Source of the DNA: CALBPI01 sp039821605
GTDB lineage: Bacteria; Pseudomonadota; Gammaproteobacteria; Steroidobacterales; Woeseiaceae
Assembly: GCA_039821605.1 (NCBI GenBank)
Contig: JBCBNV010000004.1
Coordinates: forward strand, 465,742 to 529,741
DNA: 64,000 nt
Direction: 5' to 3'
The notes under the pieces are model-generated. The model searched no databases and had not been told where the DNA came from. It saw only the letters and a list, made by a program, of their open reading frames with translations. Below are positions 1-8,361 of the stretch, one piece after another (position 1 is the stretch's first letter; each line of letters begins with the position of its first letter). The position numbers and the translations under genes are program-made.

Positions 1-1332
1 GGCGACTGGCGCCAGCTCTGCATTCAGGCCGCGCGTCTGCATGCGCGTGCGCTCGACCTGAACCGACCGCTCTGGGAGGTAACCGTCATTGAGGGCCTCG
101 ACGATGTCGACGGCATTCCGCCCGGTAGCTTCGCCGTGGTCAGCAAGATCCATCACGCTGCTATCGACGGTGTGTCGGGTGCTGAGATTGCCGCGGCACT
201 ACACGACCCGACTCCCGACGCCGAGGTCAATGACGACACGGGCCGCTGGGTGCCAGAGCGCGAGCCTACGGGACTCGAGCTGCTCGCGCGCACGGCGCAG
301 CGCACCGCCACGGGTCCGATTCGACTGGCCCGCACGGCGGCGCGTGCGCTGCCCTCGCTGGGCCGGCTTGCGGGTGGCATGGCCACCAAGCAGATCAAGC
401 CGACGCCCACGGTGCCGCGCACCCGCTTCAACGACAACGTGACGCCGAACCGCGTGTTCGACGCCGTTACGTTCAAGCTCGATGACATCAAGGCCATCAA
501 GAACTCGCAGGAAGGCGTGAAGCTCAATGACGTCGTCGTCGCCATTTGCGGCGGCGCGCTGCGCAAATACCTGCAGGCCAAGCACGAGCTGCCCGAAGAG
601 TCGCTGGTGGCCATGGCGCCCATGTCGATTCGCCCGCAGGACAAGATTCGTGCCGAGGGCAACCTTGTCGCGGCCATGAGCCTGCCCGTACGCAGTGACA
701 TCGAGGACCCGCTCGAACGATTGCTCGCCGTCCACGAAGGCAGCGACAACGCCAAGAAGATGACTTTCACGCTGGGGCCCGACCTGATGGCGAGCGCGGC
801 AGACTTCCTGCCCTCGACCATGGCTGGTGTCGCTGTGCGTGCCTACGGTCGAATGCGAATGGCCGAGTCTGTGCCGCCCGTGTTCAACACCGTGATCAGC
901 AACGTGCCCGGCGTGAACGTACCGCTGTACTCGATGGGCTCGAAGATGGTTGCCAACTTCGGCATGGGACCCGTCGTGCACGGTGTGGGCCTGTTCCACC
1001 CCGTCGTCAGCTACAACGGCATGATCGCGATCAGTATCGTGGCCTGCCGCGAGATGATGCCCGACCCGGCGTTCTACATGGCGTGCCTGCAAGAGTCTTT
1101 CGACGAGATGTACGCGGCCACGGTCGGGGCTGGTGCCAGGAAGGCCGCCATCGCTTCTGACGAAAAGCCCGCAGACAAGCCGGCCAGGAAGACCGCTGCG
1201 AAGCGCAAGACAAAGAAGAAGGCCGCAAAGTCCAAGGCAGCCAAGCCAGAGGCGAAGCAGGCAGAGTCCAGCGCACCCAAACCCGCATCGGTCACACCGC
1301 TCAACGGCGAGTCGCAGCCGGCATCGGACTAG
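1..1332 (+). CDS. wax ester synthase/diacylglycerol acyltransferase (WS/DGAT), 5' truncated
   Basis: The reading frame is open from base 1, so the N-terminus lies outside the window. The acyltransferase motif HHxxxDG is present as HHAAIDG at 151-171. The remaining ~440 residues carry the usual family landmarks: RPLWE before the motif and the NVPG motif near 900-912. WS/DGAT enzymes join acyl-CoA to fatty alcohols or diacylglycerol to make storage wax esters or triacylglycerol at the inner membrane. The last ~65 residues are an unusual Lys/Ala/Pro-rich tail (for example KRKTKKKAAKSKAAK), histone-H1-like and outside the catalytic fold. Family assignment is firm; substrate preference is not readable. 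Confidence 0.93.
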   Translation, partial: GDWRQLCIQAARLHARALDLNRPLWEVTVIEGLDDVDGIPPGSFAVVSKIHHAAIDGVSGAEIAAALHDPTPDAEVNDDTGRWVPEREPTGLELLARTAQRTATGPIRLARTAARALPSLGRLAGGMATKQIKPTPTVPRTRFNDNVTPNRVFDAVTFKLDDIKAIKNSQEGVKLNDVVVAICGGALRKYLQAKHELPEESLVAMAPMSIRPQDKIRAEGNLVAAMSLPVRSDIEDPLERLLAVHEGSDNAKKMTFTLGPDLMASAADFLPSTMAGVAVRAYGRMRMAESVPPVFNTVISNVPGVNVPLYSMGSKMVANFGMGPVVHGVGLFHPVVSYNGMIAISIVACREMMPDPAFYMACLQESFDEMYAATVGAGARKAAIASDEKPADKPARKTAAKRKTKKKAAKSKAAKPEAKQAESSAPKPASVTPLNGESQPASD

Positions 1333-1340
1333 GAAGAAAA

Positions 1341-1388
1341 GGGCGGCGGGTTAACCGCTGCCCGAACCGCGAGCACGTCCACTCGCGG
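1341..1388 (+). terminator. two hairpins just after the WS/DGAT stop; possible terminator
   Basis: Two stem-loops follow the stop codon. One spans 1341-1363 (GGGCGGCGG paired with CCGCTGCCC, loop GTTAA). The other spans 1367-1388 (CCGCGAG/CTCGCGG, 8-base loop). No T-run follows directly, so intrinsic termination is only a suggestion. Confidence 0.35.
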
Positions 1389-1692
1389 CCGGGCCTGCCT
1401 GGGGGGTTTGGTTTGCCGACGCGAGACGTACGTTCAGATGACGGGGGGCGTACCTTTAGGTGGCGTCCCGCGCCGGCAAGTCTGTGCGGCTTTGCAGCCG
1501 CCTGTCTCTACCAGAGCAAGCGACGTGCCAACTCTTGCGGGTCCGTCGGAGAAATCCGTTTTCTTATTGATTTCGGTTATTTAGCGGCCTGCCCATGGGC
1601 GAGCGTGTCGTCGCTCGGGCAGGTCGGCTGACGCGCCATGGTGCAGTGCGATATTCCGGCGCACCCCCGTGGTGCAGGGTACGTCGGCGGGC
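1389..1692. other. intergenic stretch between convergent genes
   Basis: About 300 bases between convergent gene ends. I see no convincing gene. It holds a small hairpin (GCGGCT/AGCCGC near 1487-1502) and an AT-richer patch near 1556-1582. A short open frame across 1413-1631 has no family resemblance and no clear ribosome binding site. Confidence 0.4.
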
Positions 1693-3123
1693 TCAGAATC
1701 CGCCCGAACTGCTGAAGCCGCCGCCCCCGAAACCACCACCGCCGCCGAAGCCCCCGCCGCCGAAGCCACCGCCCCCGCCGCCACCACGCGGGAAGCGGAT
1801 CTTGACGCCCCGGGGCAGGCCGCCCGAGGTCATCTTGGGCGGGCGCCTGAAGCGCTGCGCGTGGCGAATGGCGCGCCACAAACCGTCGCTCGTGACGAGC
1901 CCCGCGAGAAATCCCGCGAGCATGTCCTCAATTTCACGCCGGTCGCGAATGCGGCTGTGCGGTGCGTCGTAGCGGCGAGACTTGTAGCGCCGCCGGATCG
2001 CCGAGAGGGCGTCAACGCGCCTCGCGCGTTTGGCGTGCAGGTCGCGGTGGTCCTCGAGGTAGTCGCCGAGCTGTTCCTGCTCTTCGAGCAGTACCTCGAG
2101 CGCGTCGACGAGGTCGTCGTCCTCGACGGCGGGCGTCATCAACGCCTCGCGACGCAGCTCGCTGACGGACTCGGCGCGCATGGCCTTGTCGAGCAGTGCC
2201 ATGGCTTCGGCCCAGTGCGGGTCGCGCGCCTCGGCAAACGCATCGCGTTCTGCATAAAGTGTATTGAGCGCCGATTCGTCGGCGTCGATCGTGGCATCGA
2301 TAGTGTCACAGCGCGCCTGCGCGGCCTCGAGCGCGGCTTCCAGGGGCTCGGCGCCCGCGGCCAGGTCGGCATCGCGCTCGAAGTCCGACAGCGACTCGGC
2401 CGCGGCCTCGGCCGCGGCTTCCATGCGTGCCGTGTGTGCGCGCAGTCGCCGCGGAATCTCCGTGAGCGCGTAGTACTTGCGACGCGCGGGCTCGTATCGC
2501 ACGTGCCGTGCCACGAGGCGGTCAAAGAAGCGTGCGATGAGGTTGGCGCGGTAGTCGGGGGTGCCGTAACGGCGCGACCAGAGATAGCTGAACAGTGGGT
2601 CGGCGTCGAAGGGCTGGCGCTTGTCGTCGCGTCGCGCTTCAGCCTCGGCCGTCTTGGCCGCGGCGTTGGCCGCGGTCTCAATGGCCTGCTGCACGCCGGC
2701 GACGCGCTGCTGGTAGTCGGCGTTGTCGCCGAGCTCGGTGTCGACGGCGTCGAGCAACGCGTCGAGCGCGAGCGCCGCCTCGTCACGCGTCGTGGCCGCG
2801 CGTTCTCGCTCGGCTTCGTGCTCGCTCAGTTCGGCCTCGGCGGCATCGATGCGCGTGTTGAGTTCGGCGGCGTTGGCGTCGCGACGGTCGAGAATGGCTG
2901 CGGCCTGTCGCTCGGCGCGCGACATCGATTCACCGAACTCGCCGTCGGCAACGTCGGCCAGCCGCAGGCCAGCGAGCTGGCGGTACAGCGAGGCCTCGCG
3001 GCCGCGCGTGCGGCCAAGCGCGGCGCTGCGTCGTTGCATCTCGAGGTCGAGCGAGCGGAACGCCGTGCGGCTCTCGCTGAGTGCCGCCTCAAGGGCGTAC
3101 AACAGGTCGCGCCCGGAACTCAC
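1693..3123 (-). CDS. coiled-coil protein with glycine-rich C-terminal tail
   Basis: This 476-residue protein is mostly charged alpha-helix/coiled coil (Ala, Glu and Arg rich), with no signal peptide or membrane span. The last ~34 residues are almost pure Gly with Phe at regular spacing, ending SSSGGF. The tail resembles the Gly-Phe tails of TPM-domain (YgcG-type) proteins, but no TPM domain is visible. It is the last gene of a minus-strand run: its ATG overlaps the stop of the DUF6384-like gene as ATGA at 3120-3123. That tight coupling to a membrane coiled-coil protein and a TelA-like protein suggests one complex. Function is unknown. Confidence 0.85.
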   Translation of the reverse strand: MSSGRDLLYALEAALSESRTAFRSLDLEMQRRSAALGRTRGREASLYRQLAGLRLADVADGEFGESMSRAERQAAAILDRRDANAAELNTRIDAAEAELSEHEAERERAATTRDEAALALDALLDAVDTELGDNADYQQRVAGVQQAIETAANAAAKTAEAEARRDDKRQPFDADPLFSYLWSRRYGTPDYRANLIARFFDRLVARHVRYEPARRKYYALTEIPRRLRAHTARMEAAAEAAAESLSDFERDADLAAGAEPLEAALEAAQARCDTIDATIDADESALNTLYAERDAFAEARDPHWAEAMALLDKAMRAESVSELRREALMTPAVEDDDLVDALEVLLEEQEQLGDYLEDHRDLHAKRARRVDALSAIRRRYKSRRYDAPHSRIRDRREIEDMLAGFLAGLVTSDGLWRAIRHAQRFRRPPKMTSGGLPRGVKIRFPRGGGGGGGFGGGGFGGGGGFGGGGFSSSGGF

Positions 3124-4418
3124 CGCGGGTTCTCCCAGGTGTGGATGAAGCCGCCCGATCGCGGCAGCGACCAGTCGATCTCCAGGTGACCGCGCGGCTT
3201 GGCACCTGCAGCATCATTCTGGATGACGCCGTCGTCCTGCTTGTCGCGGCGCACGCCGTTGAACGTCGATTCGGAGACGCGAACGGCCCAGAGCGCCACC
3301 GTGCGCGTCGTGCCATCCTCTTCGGATTCGATCGCGAGCCGAGCAGGCTTGCCCGCGCCATCGACGGCCTCGACGACGAGGTAGTAGTTGTTCACGCGCC
3401 GGTTGTTGTCGGGCGTGCGAATGACGCCGGACAACACACCCGGGCGGGACACGATGCGCACGGCAAGTTCCTGCTGCAACGTGTCGATCATGCTGCGCAG
3501 GCTCGACACGCCCGTGCGCGCCAGGCTGGCTTCGCCGCGGCTCAGCGCCGAGAGCGCATTCGAGGCCGTGCTGCCAATGCGCGTGCGGGCGTCGCCCGTC
3601 GCCGCGGCTGCAAGCGCCTCGTCACGAAGCGTCGAGATGGTCTCAGGCAGTGTGCGCAGCGCGTCGAGCCCGCCCAGTGCGCGCTCGGCACTACCGAGCT
3701 CGTTGCCGGCCGTGGTCAGCAGAACGCGCTGCCGCGTGAGCTGATCGCTGCGCGACTGCGCCATCGCCTTGTTGTCGGGCTCGCGGTTGCGCGCCACCTG
3801 CGCGAAGGTTGCCGCCTCGGTTAGCGCCGAGCCCGCACTCGCCAGGCTTTGCGTGGCGTTGTCGAGTTCCGCCGTGACGGCGGCCTGCGCGGCCCGCGGT
3901 GTGCGCGCACCGCGCTCGGTCTCGATACGCGCGGCCAGCGTCTTGCGGCGCTCCTCGAGCAACGTGAGCTGGCGCGTGGCATCGGCGATGCCGGCGTCCG
4001 TCGCGGAGACGAGCGTCTCGAGCCGCTTTTGCGCCGGGCGCTCCACGAAGCCGTACCAGCCGCCACCGATGACGCCCACCAGCAGCGCCACAGCGGCGAG
4101 TCCCGTGCCGATGCGGCCACGATTGATCCACGCCTTCGCGAGGCCCGTGCCCAGGCCCGGTGGCGGCGGCGTGTAATCGAACTGCTGCTCTTTGAGCTTG
4201 GCAACAGCCTCGGCGATGAGGGCGTCACTCACCTCGATGCCCTGCGCGCGGTAAGCGCGCCGCACACGGTCTACAAGCGCCTGCTCGCGCGCTTGCTCAC
4301 CCAACGCCTCCGAGACGACACGCTGCTCGTGGCGCAGCGTGTCGACCACGTCCATGGCCAGCAGGACGTCGCCGAGGCCGACGTCCTCGCCGGCCGGCAC
4401 GGGGGCGGGGGTGTTCAC
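3120..4418 (-). CDS. DUF6384-like membrane-anchored coiled-coil protein
   Basis: This 432-residue protein has a cytoplasmic N-terminal part (GLGDVLLAMDVVDTLRH), a Pro-rich hinge near residue 83, one membrane span at about 102-122 and a long coiled-coil region. A more beta-like C-terminal domain of about 120 residues follows. The N-terminal pattern recalls proteins labelled DUF6384 in Gammaproteobacteria; that match is from memory. It lies 7 bp downstream of the TelA-like gene and overlaps the next gene by 4 bp, so the three are almost certainly co-transcribed. The role is probably envelope-associated. Confidence 0.8.
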   Translation of the reverse strand: MNTPAPVPAGEDVGLGDVLLAMDVVDTLRHEQRVVSEALGEQAREQALVDRVRRAYRAQGIEVSDALIAEAVAKLKEQQFDYTPPPPGLGTGLAKAWINRGRIGTGLAAVALLVGVIGGGWYGFVERPAQKRLETLVSATDAGIADATRQLTLLEERRKTLAARIETERGARTPRAAQAAVTAELDNATQSLASAGSALTEAATFAQVARNREPDNKAMAQSRSDQLTRQRVLLTTAGNELGSAERALGGLDALRTLPETISTLRDEALAAAATGDARTRIGSTASNALSALSRGEASLARTGVSSLRSMIDTLQQELAVRIVSRPGVLSGVIRTPDNNRRVNNYYLVVEAVDGAGKPARLAIESEEDGTTRTVALWAVRVSESTFNGVRRDKQDDGVIQNDAAGAKPRGHLEIDWSLPRSGGFIHTWENPR

Positions 4419-4425
4419 TTGCGAA

Positions 4426-5595
4426 TCAGTCCGCTTGCAGCGTCAGGCCCTGGCCGCGGTTGGCCAGCTCCGTCATGCGGCGTTTGCCGTCCTCGACCGC
4501 GAGCCGCACTTCTTCGGCGTTGCGCGTCGAGGCCTGCCGCGCCTCCTCGATGAGCTGCGCGGAGCGTTCCTGGAAATTCACGACCGAGTCGACGAGCGCC
4601 TTCACGGCGTCGGCGCGGATGGTTGGACCGTAGCCGGCCTTAACGGCCTCTTCCTGCACCTTGCCACCCACTTCGGCCAGCACCTCGAGGCTCTCGGAGA
4701 TGCCTTCCTTCATGGCGTTGAGCGTCTCGGTGCTCTCGTGCAGGCCGTGAAGACCCGTGAAGGAGGCGGCCAGCGCCGTGAACACGGTCTCGTTGGTGCC
4801 GAAGAACGTCACGGACTGTGAGTAGACGCGCTCCTTGGCGTGCGTCGTCTGCAGCAGCCGCGCCATGACCGTCTCGCTCGTGTTGTAGGAGATGGTCAGG
4901 TTGTCGGCCAGGTCCTTGGCGATCTGGTAGCGCTCGTCGACGAGCTGCAGGCGGCGCAGTTCGGCGTCGCGCTTGAGCTCGAGCTTGGCCTGCGCCTCGC
5001 GGTCCTCGGTGTTCGACGCATCGATGGCCTTGGCTGCCGCGGCCAGAGCGTCCTTCTGCGCGTCGAGCTTCTCGGCAGCCGTCTTCAGGACTTGCAACGC
5101 GAGCACTTCGGACTCCTTGAGCGCGCCGCGGAAGTCGCGGTAGGCGTCGAGGATGATGCGCTCGCGTTCGATCTGGTCGCGCGAGTCGGCGGCCACCTCA
5201 AGGTAGGTGTCCTTGATCTTGCTAAATCGTGCCGGGATGTCGCCGCGCGAGACCTTCATCCACACGTTTTGCGCACGCTCCCAGAGATCGATTTTGCCGT
5301 CTTCGAGCTGCTCCACCATGCTGCGCGCGTCGTCGCGGATGCTGTTGAACGCGCTCGTGATGTCTTCGTAGCGCTCGCCGATGCGCATGGCCTCGATCTG
5401 CTCGCGCACCACGGTGTTGAACAGCGAGGCCTGGTTGAGCGTGCGCGCGATGGCGAGCGTCCGGTCCGGGTCGAGATCGCTGATGCGCTCGATGAGCGCG
5501 ATGACGGGCGCCTCTTCGGTCTTCTCGGGCATGAGCCCGAGGTCGCGGAGCTTGCCTAGTGCCCTGTCCAGGTACTGCATTGGAGACTGCGCCAT
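4426..5595 (-). CDS. TelA-like (toxic anion resistance family-like) helical protein
   Basis: This 389-residue, all-helical soluble protein has no signal peptide or membrane span. Length, helical layout and the C-terminal segment (LHESTETLNAMKEGI followed by VQEEAVKAGYGPTIRADAV) resemble TelA/PF05816 proteins, known from tellurite-resistance and envelope-stress clusters. The likeness is moderate and a distinct family is possible. It is first of a three-gene run and starts 25 bp after the M48 protease gene. A purine-rich AGGGGAA precedes its ATG. Role is inferred only: a cytoplasmic partner of the membrane coiled-coil protein encoded next. Confidence 0.8.
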   Translation of the reverse strand: MAQSPMQYLDRALGKLRDLGLMPEKTEEAPVIALIERISDLDPDRTLAIARTLNQASLFNTVVREQIEAMRIGERYEDITSAFNSIRDDARSMVEQLEDGKIDLWERAQNVWMKVSRGDIPARFSKIKDTYLEVAADSRDQIERERIILDAYRDFRGALKESEVLALQVLKTAAEKLDAQKDALAAAAKAIDASNTEDREAQAKLELKRDAELRRLQLVDERYQIAKDLADNLTISYNTSETVMARLLQTTHAKERVYSQSVTFFGTNETVFTALAASFTGLHGLHESTETLNAMKEGISESLEVLAEVGGKVQEEAVKAGYGPTIRADAVKALVDSVVNFQERSAQLIEEARQASTRNAEEVRLAVEDGKRRMTELANRGQGLTLQAD

Positions 5596-5620
5596 GGTGA
5601 TTCCCCTGTCGGTTTGTGTG

Positions 5621-7168
5621 TTATTCGGCGAGTGCCGCGCTCAGGAGCGTGACCTCAAATTGTTGCGCGCTCGTAAACGGGCCCAGTCCCGTAGAGATCG
5701 TCGTGCCCGTGCCTGCAGAGAGCGTGCCGTTGAGCGTGCGCTGGATGTCGCGCACCTGGTTCGAGTCGTCGAGGTAGCGAATGCGGAGCACGAGCCCGCG
5801 CACGGCCAGCGGATTCGGATTCTCAACCCGCACGAGCAGCTGGCCCGAGTCGTCTGTGCCCGAGCGTACATTGATGTACTGGCCGGGGTTGTTTCCGAGG
5901 TCGAGCCGCATGAGCTCGCCGCGCGCGGCCAGCCCCACATCACCCTGCGACTGCGCCGCCGCGGCGAAGCGCTGCCGCGCCTCGCCCGTGTCGCGGCGGG
6001 CCAGCGCGATCTTGCCCAGCGTGTACTGTGCGGGTGCGGTCTCGAAGAGCTTGAGGCTGTTCTTGAGGTCGACCTCGGCGCCGTCGAGTGCGCCACGCCG
6101 CTCACGCGCGACGCCGCGTTGCAGGTGGTAGTAAAAGAAGGTCGCGTCACGGTCGAGCGCGCGTGTGTAGTGCGTGATGGCGTCCGCCGTGTCGTTGCGC
6201 ATGAGCTCGATGTCACCGGCCAGGCCGTGGAAGCTCGCCTCGGCGGGCACCGCCGAGATTGCGGCGCGGGCGTGCTGCATGGCCGCGTCGTAGTTCTTCT
6301 CGGCCAGCGCCTTGCGCCCGGCGTCGTAGCGCGCGAACGCGGGTGCGGTTTCTGTCAGCGTGCGCATGGCCGCGGCGTAGCTGTCGCGACCAACGATGCC
6401 GCCTGCGGGCAGTTCCTGCACCGTGGCCGCGTTGGCCGCAAGTCGCTGCTCCGACGGCGGGTGGCTTGCGAACAGGCTGGGGCCCGAGGCGGGTCGATTG
6501 GCCGAGAGCGCCAGGAACGTGCGCTGCAGGTCGACGGCGCCCTGCGGGTCGTAGCCCGCGCGGCTCATGTAGCGCATCCCGTAGAGGTCGGCCTCGGACT
6601 CGGCGCCCCGACTGTAGGCCTGCGTCAGCAGGCTCGCGCCCACGTTGGCCGCGCCGGCGGCGAGTTGCCCGTAGTCGGAGTCGCTCGTGACAACGGCCGT
6701 GCCGACGACAAGCGCTTGCAGCAGCATGCCGCGCTGCATCTGGCGCACGCTGTGCTTGGCGGCGGCGTGCACGACTTCGTGACCCAGCACCGCCGCAAGC
6801 TCGGCCTCGCTGTCCATCTCGAGCAGCAGCCCGCGGTTGATGGCGATCTTGCCGCCCGGCAGCGCCCAGGCATTGGGTACCCCGTTGTTGAGCACGACAA
6901 ACTCGTAGGGCAGGTCGCGGTCACTGACGTCGGCCATCTTCTGACCCACGCGAGCCACGTACTCGCTGACGGCCGGGTCGAGCCGGAACTGCCCGCCCTG
7001 GGACTGTTGCATGGGCGCGTAGGCATTGGCGCCCATCGCCACTTCCTGCTGGGCCGAGATGATCGTGAGCTCGGAGCGGCCCGTAACGGGATTGGTGACG
7101 CATCCCGTCAGCGCCAGTGCGGCTGCGGCGATGCTCAGTCCCGTGCGAATGCGCGCGCGTGTGGTCAT
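5621..7168 (-). CDS. M48 family zinc metalloprotease lipoprotein with TPR-type C-terminus (BepA-like)
   Basis: The lipoprotein signal has Cys23 in LTGC, so the mature protein should be lipid-anchored in the periplasm. The zinc site is HEVVH (His130, Glu131, His134), with the third ligand probably Glu190 in ESEAD. The preceding NPVTGRSELTI segment is typical of the family. After the ~230-residue catalytic domain come helical TPR-like repeats and a small beta-rich C-terminal region, for 515 residues in all. Relatives such as BepA (YfgC) act in outer-membrane protein quality control. It is first in a minus-strand run with the TelA-like trio, suggesting an envelope-maintenance unit. Confidence 0.93.
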   Translation of the reverse strand: MTTRARIRTGLSIAAAALALTGCVTNPVTGRSELTIISAQQEVAMGANAYAPMQQSQGGQFRLDPAVSEYVARVGQKMADVSDRDLPYEFVVLNNGVPNAWALPGGKIAINRGLLLEMDSEAELAAVLGHEVVHAAAKHSVRQMQRGMLLQALVVGTAVVTSDSDYGQLAAGAANVGASLLTQAYSRGAESEADLYGMRYMSRAGYDPQGAVDLQRTFLALSANRPASGPSLFASHPPSEQRLAANAATVQELPAGGIVGRDSYAAAMRTLTETAPAFARYDAGRKALAEKNYDAAMQHARAAISAVPAEASFHGLAGDIELMRNDTADAITHYTRALDRDATFFYYHLQRGVARERRGALDGAEVDLKNSLKLFETAPAQYTLGKIALARRDTGEARQRFAAAAQSQGDVGLAARGELMRLDLGNNPGQYINVRSGTDDSGQLLVRVENPNPLAVRGLVLRIRYLDDSNQVRDIQRTLNGTLSAGTGTTISTGLGPFTSAQQFEVTLLSAALAE

Positions 7169-7219
7169 GTTGGTCTCCCCCGTGCGTCCAGTGTAGCCGA
7201 GGGCGGCAGCGGCCCGCAG

Positions 7220-7660
7220 CTACCAGCTGCCCGTGTTCTCCATCGAGGCCCAGGGCTCGGCTGGGGCCAGCGACGGCCCCTTCTGCAAGAGCTCGATGGA
7301 GATGCCGTCGGGCGAGCGCACAAAAGCCATGCGACCGTCGCGCGGTGGCCGGTTGATCGTAATGCCGGCATCGGCCAGGCGCTGGCAGAGGCCGTAGATG
7401 TCGTCGACGCGAAATGCCAGGTGCCCGAAGTTGCGCCCGCCCGTGTAGTCCTCGGGGTCCCAGTTGTAGGTGAGCTCGATGAGCGGCGCCTTGCGCTCGC
7501 GCGCGAGCTCGACGTCCTCGGGCGCTGCCAGAAAGGCCAGGGTGAAGCGGCCGCCTTCATTCTCGTAGCGGTTGACCTCGACAAGCCCGAGCTTGTTGCA
7601 ATAGAAATCCAGCGAGGCGTCGAGATCGCTGACGCGGATCATCGTGTGCAGGTACTGCAT
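7220..7660 (-). CDS. gloA: lactoylglutathione lyase (glyoxalase I)
   Basis: This 146-residue glyoxalase I converts the methylglyoxal-glutathione hemithioacetal to S-lactoylglutathione. All four metal ligands expected from E. coli GloA are present: His5 (YLHTM), Glu62 (IELTYNW), His80 (GHLAF) and Glu123 (SIELL). Length and spacing fit the short, probably Ni-dependent bacterial class. It stands alone, about 50 bp from the start of the M48 protease gene on the same strand, and may share its transcript. The call is firm. Confidence 0.96.
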   Translation of the reverse strand: MQYLHTMIRVSDLDASLDFYCNKLGLVEVNRYENEGGRFTLAFLAAPEDVELARERKAPLIELTYNWDPEDYTGGRNFGHLAFRVDDIYGLCQRLADAGITINRPPRDGRMAFVRSPDGISIELLQKGPSLAPAEPWASMENTGSW

Positions 7661-7756
7661 TTAGCGGGTCTCCGGGCGGGGCGGGAGGCCGCAGGCTAGC
7701 AGGGCCGGGCGTGCTTGACGAATCTTGACAGAGCCCGACACAACTTGCGGAGCCGT

Positions 7757-7799
7757 GGGTGCAGACTGATTCTGCCTCGAATGCAGGCACCCTCGTTTT
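7757..7799 (+). promoter_or_regulatory. structured leader ahead of the Spy-like gene (possible attenuator)
   Basis: Two mutually exclusive pairings are visible. GCAGA/TCTGC (7761-7775) competes with GGGTGC/GCACCC (7757-7762 with 7787-7792), which also contains CTGC/GCAG and is followed by TCGTTTT. The latter resembles a terminator. The structure lies 13 bp before the AAGGAG ribosome binding site region of the next gene. Confidence 0.3.
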
Positions 7800-7812
7800 C
7801 AAGGAGCAGACC

Positions 7813-8253
7813 ATGACCAACGACAAGAAACTCACCGCCGTAGCAGCCGTGGCCTCGCTGGCCCTGTTGCTGCTCTCGGGCGCGTCGATTGCCGGCCACG
7901 ACAAGCACAAGGACCCGCTCGGCGCGGACCCGGCCAAGCACGCCGCCAAGCTCACGGAGGTCCTGAGCCTCAGCGATGCGCAGGCAGCAGACGTCGAGCA
8001 GATTCTCGCCGAAGCACGCACCGAGAAGCAGAGCATCGGCGACACCTACACGCTCAATCAGAAGGACCAGGCCAAAACGGCCATGAAGGAGCTGCACAAC
8101 CGGACGAGCGAGCGCATCTACGCGTTGCTCGACGCCGATCAGCAGGCGACCTTTGACGAGATGCAGGCCAAGCGCAAAATGCGCGCAGAGCACCGCAAGG
8201 AGCAGAAGGAACTGAAGAAACAGCAGCGCGCTGAGTTGCGCGGCGACGGCTGA
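7813..8253 (+). CDS. Spy/CpxP-like (LTXXQ family) periplasmic protein
   Basis: The start at 7813 is chosen because AAGGAG lies 7-12 bases upstream and the N-terminus then forms a clean signal peptide (hydrophobic AAVASLALLLLSGAS, cleavage near ASIAG-HD). The open frame extends further upstream to 7759 without such support. The ~120-residue mature protein is helical and highly charged. It contains LSLSDAQAADVEQIL, a variant of the LTxxQ motif of Spy/CpxP periplasmic chaperones. It ends in a Lys/Gln/Arg helix and is followed by a strong terminator. A CpxRA-like pair lies 1.7-3.7 kb away, but no CpxR box was recognised. Confidence 0.82.
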   Translation: MTNDKKLTAVAAVASLALLLLSGASIAGHDKHKDPLGADPAKHAAKLTEVLSLSDAQAADVEQILAEARTEKQSIGDTYTLNQKDQAKTAMKELHNRTSERIYALLDADQQATFDEMQAKRKMRAEHRKEQKELKKQQRAELRGDG

Positions 8254-8286
8254 GTCCGGCCTCCCCAGGGTCTCGGGAAGACCCGC

Positions 8287-8321
8287 AGCGGCCGTTCCGG
8301 CAACGGGGCGGCCGCTTTTTT
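8287..8321 (+). terminator. intrinsic terminator after the Spy-like gene
   Basis: An 8-bp perfect stem, AGCGGCCG (8287-8294) with CGGCCGCT (8309-8316), has a 14-base loop and is followed by a run of six T. It sits 34 bp past the stop codon. Confidence 0.85.
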
Positions 8322-8361
8322 GTTGGCGCCGGCGCTTGCGCTCGGTGACAATGCGCGGCGC

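Noticed and set aside
1413..1631. Short plus-strand ORF in the first intergenic region
   Set aside because: No ribosome binding site, no recognisable product and atypical composition.
1669..3189. Plus-strand open frame of 506 codons
   Set aside because: It is a shadow of the coiled-coil gene on the minus strand, which has a proper start overlap with its upstream neighbour.
5381..7699. Very long plus-strand open frame (772 codons)
   Set aside because: It lies antisense to the M48 protease, TelA-like and GloA genes, which have clear family motifs. Long antisense frames are expected at this GC content.
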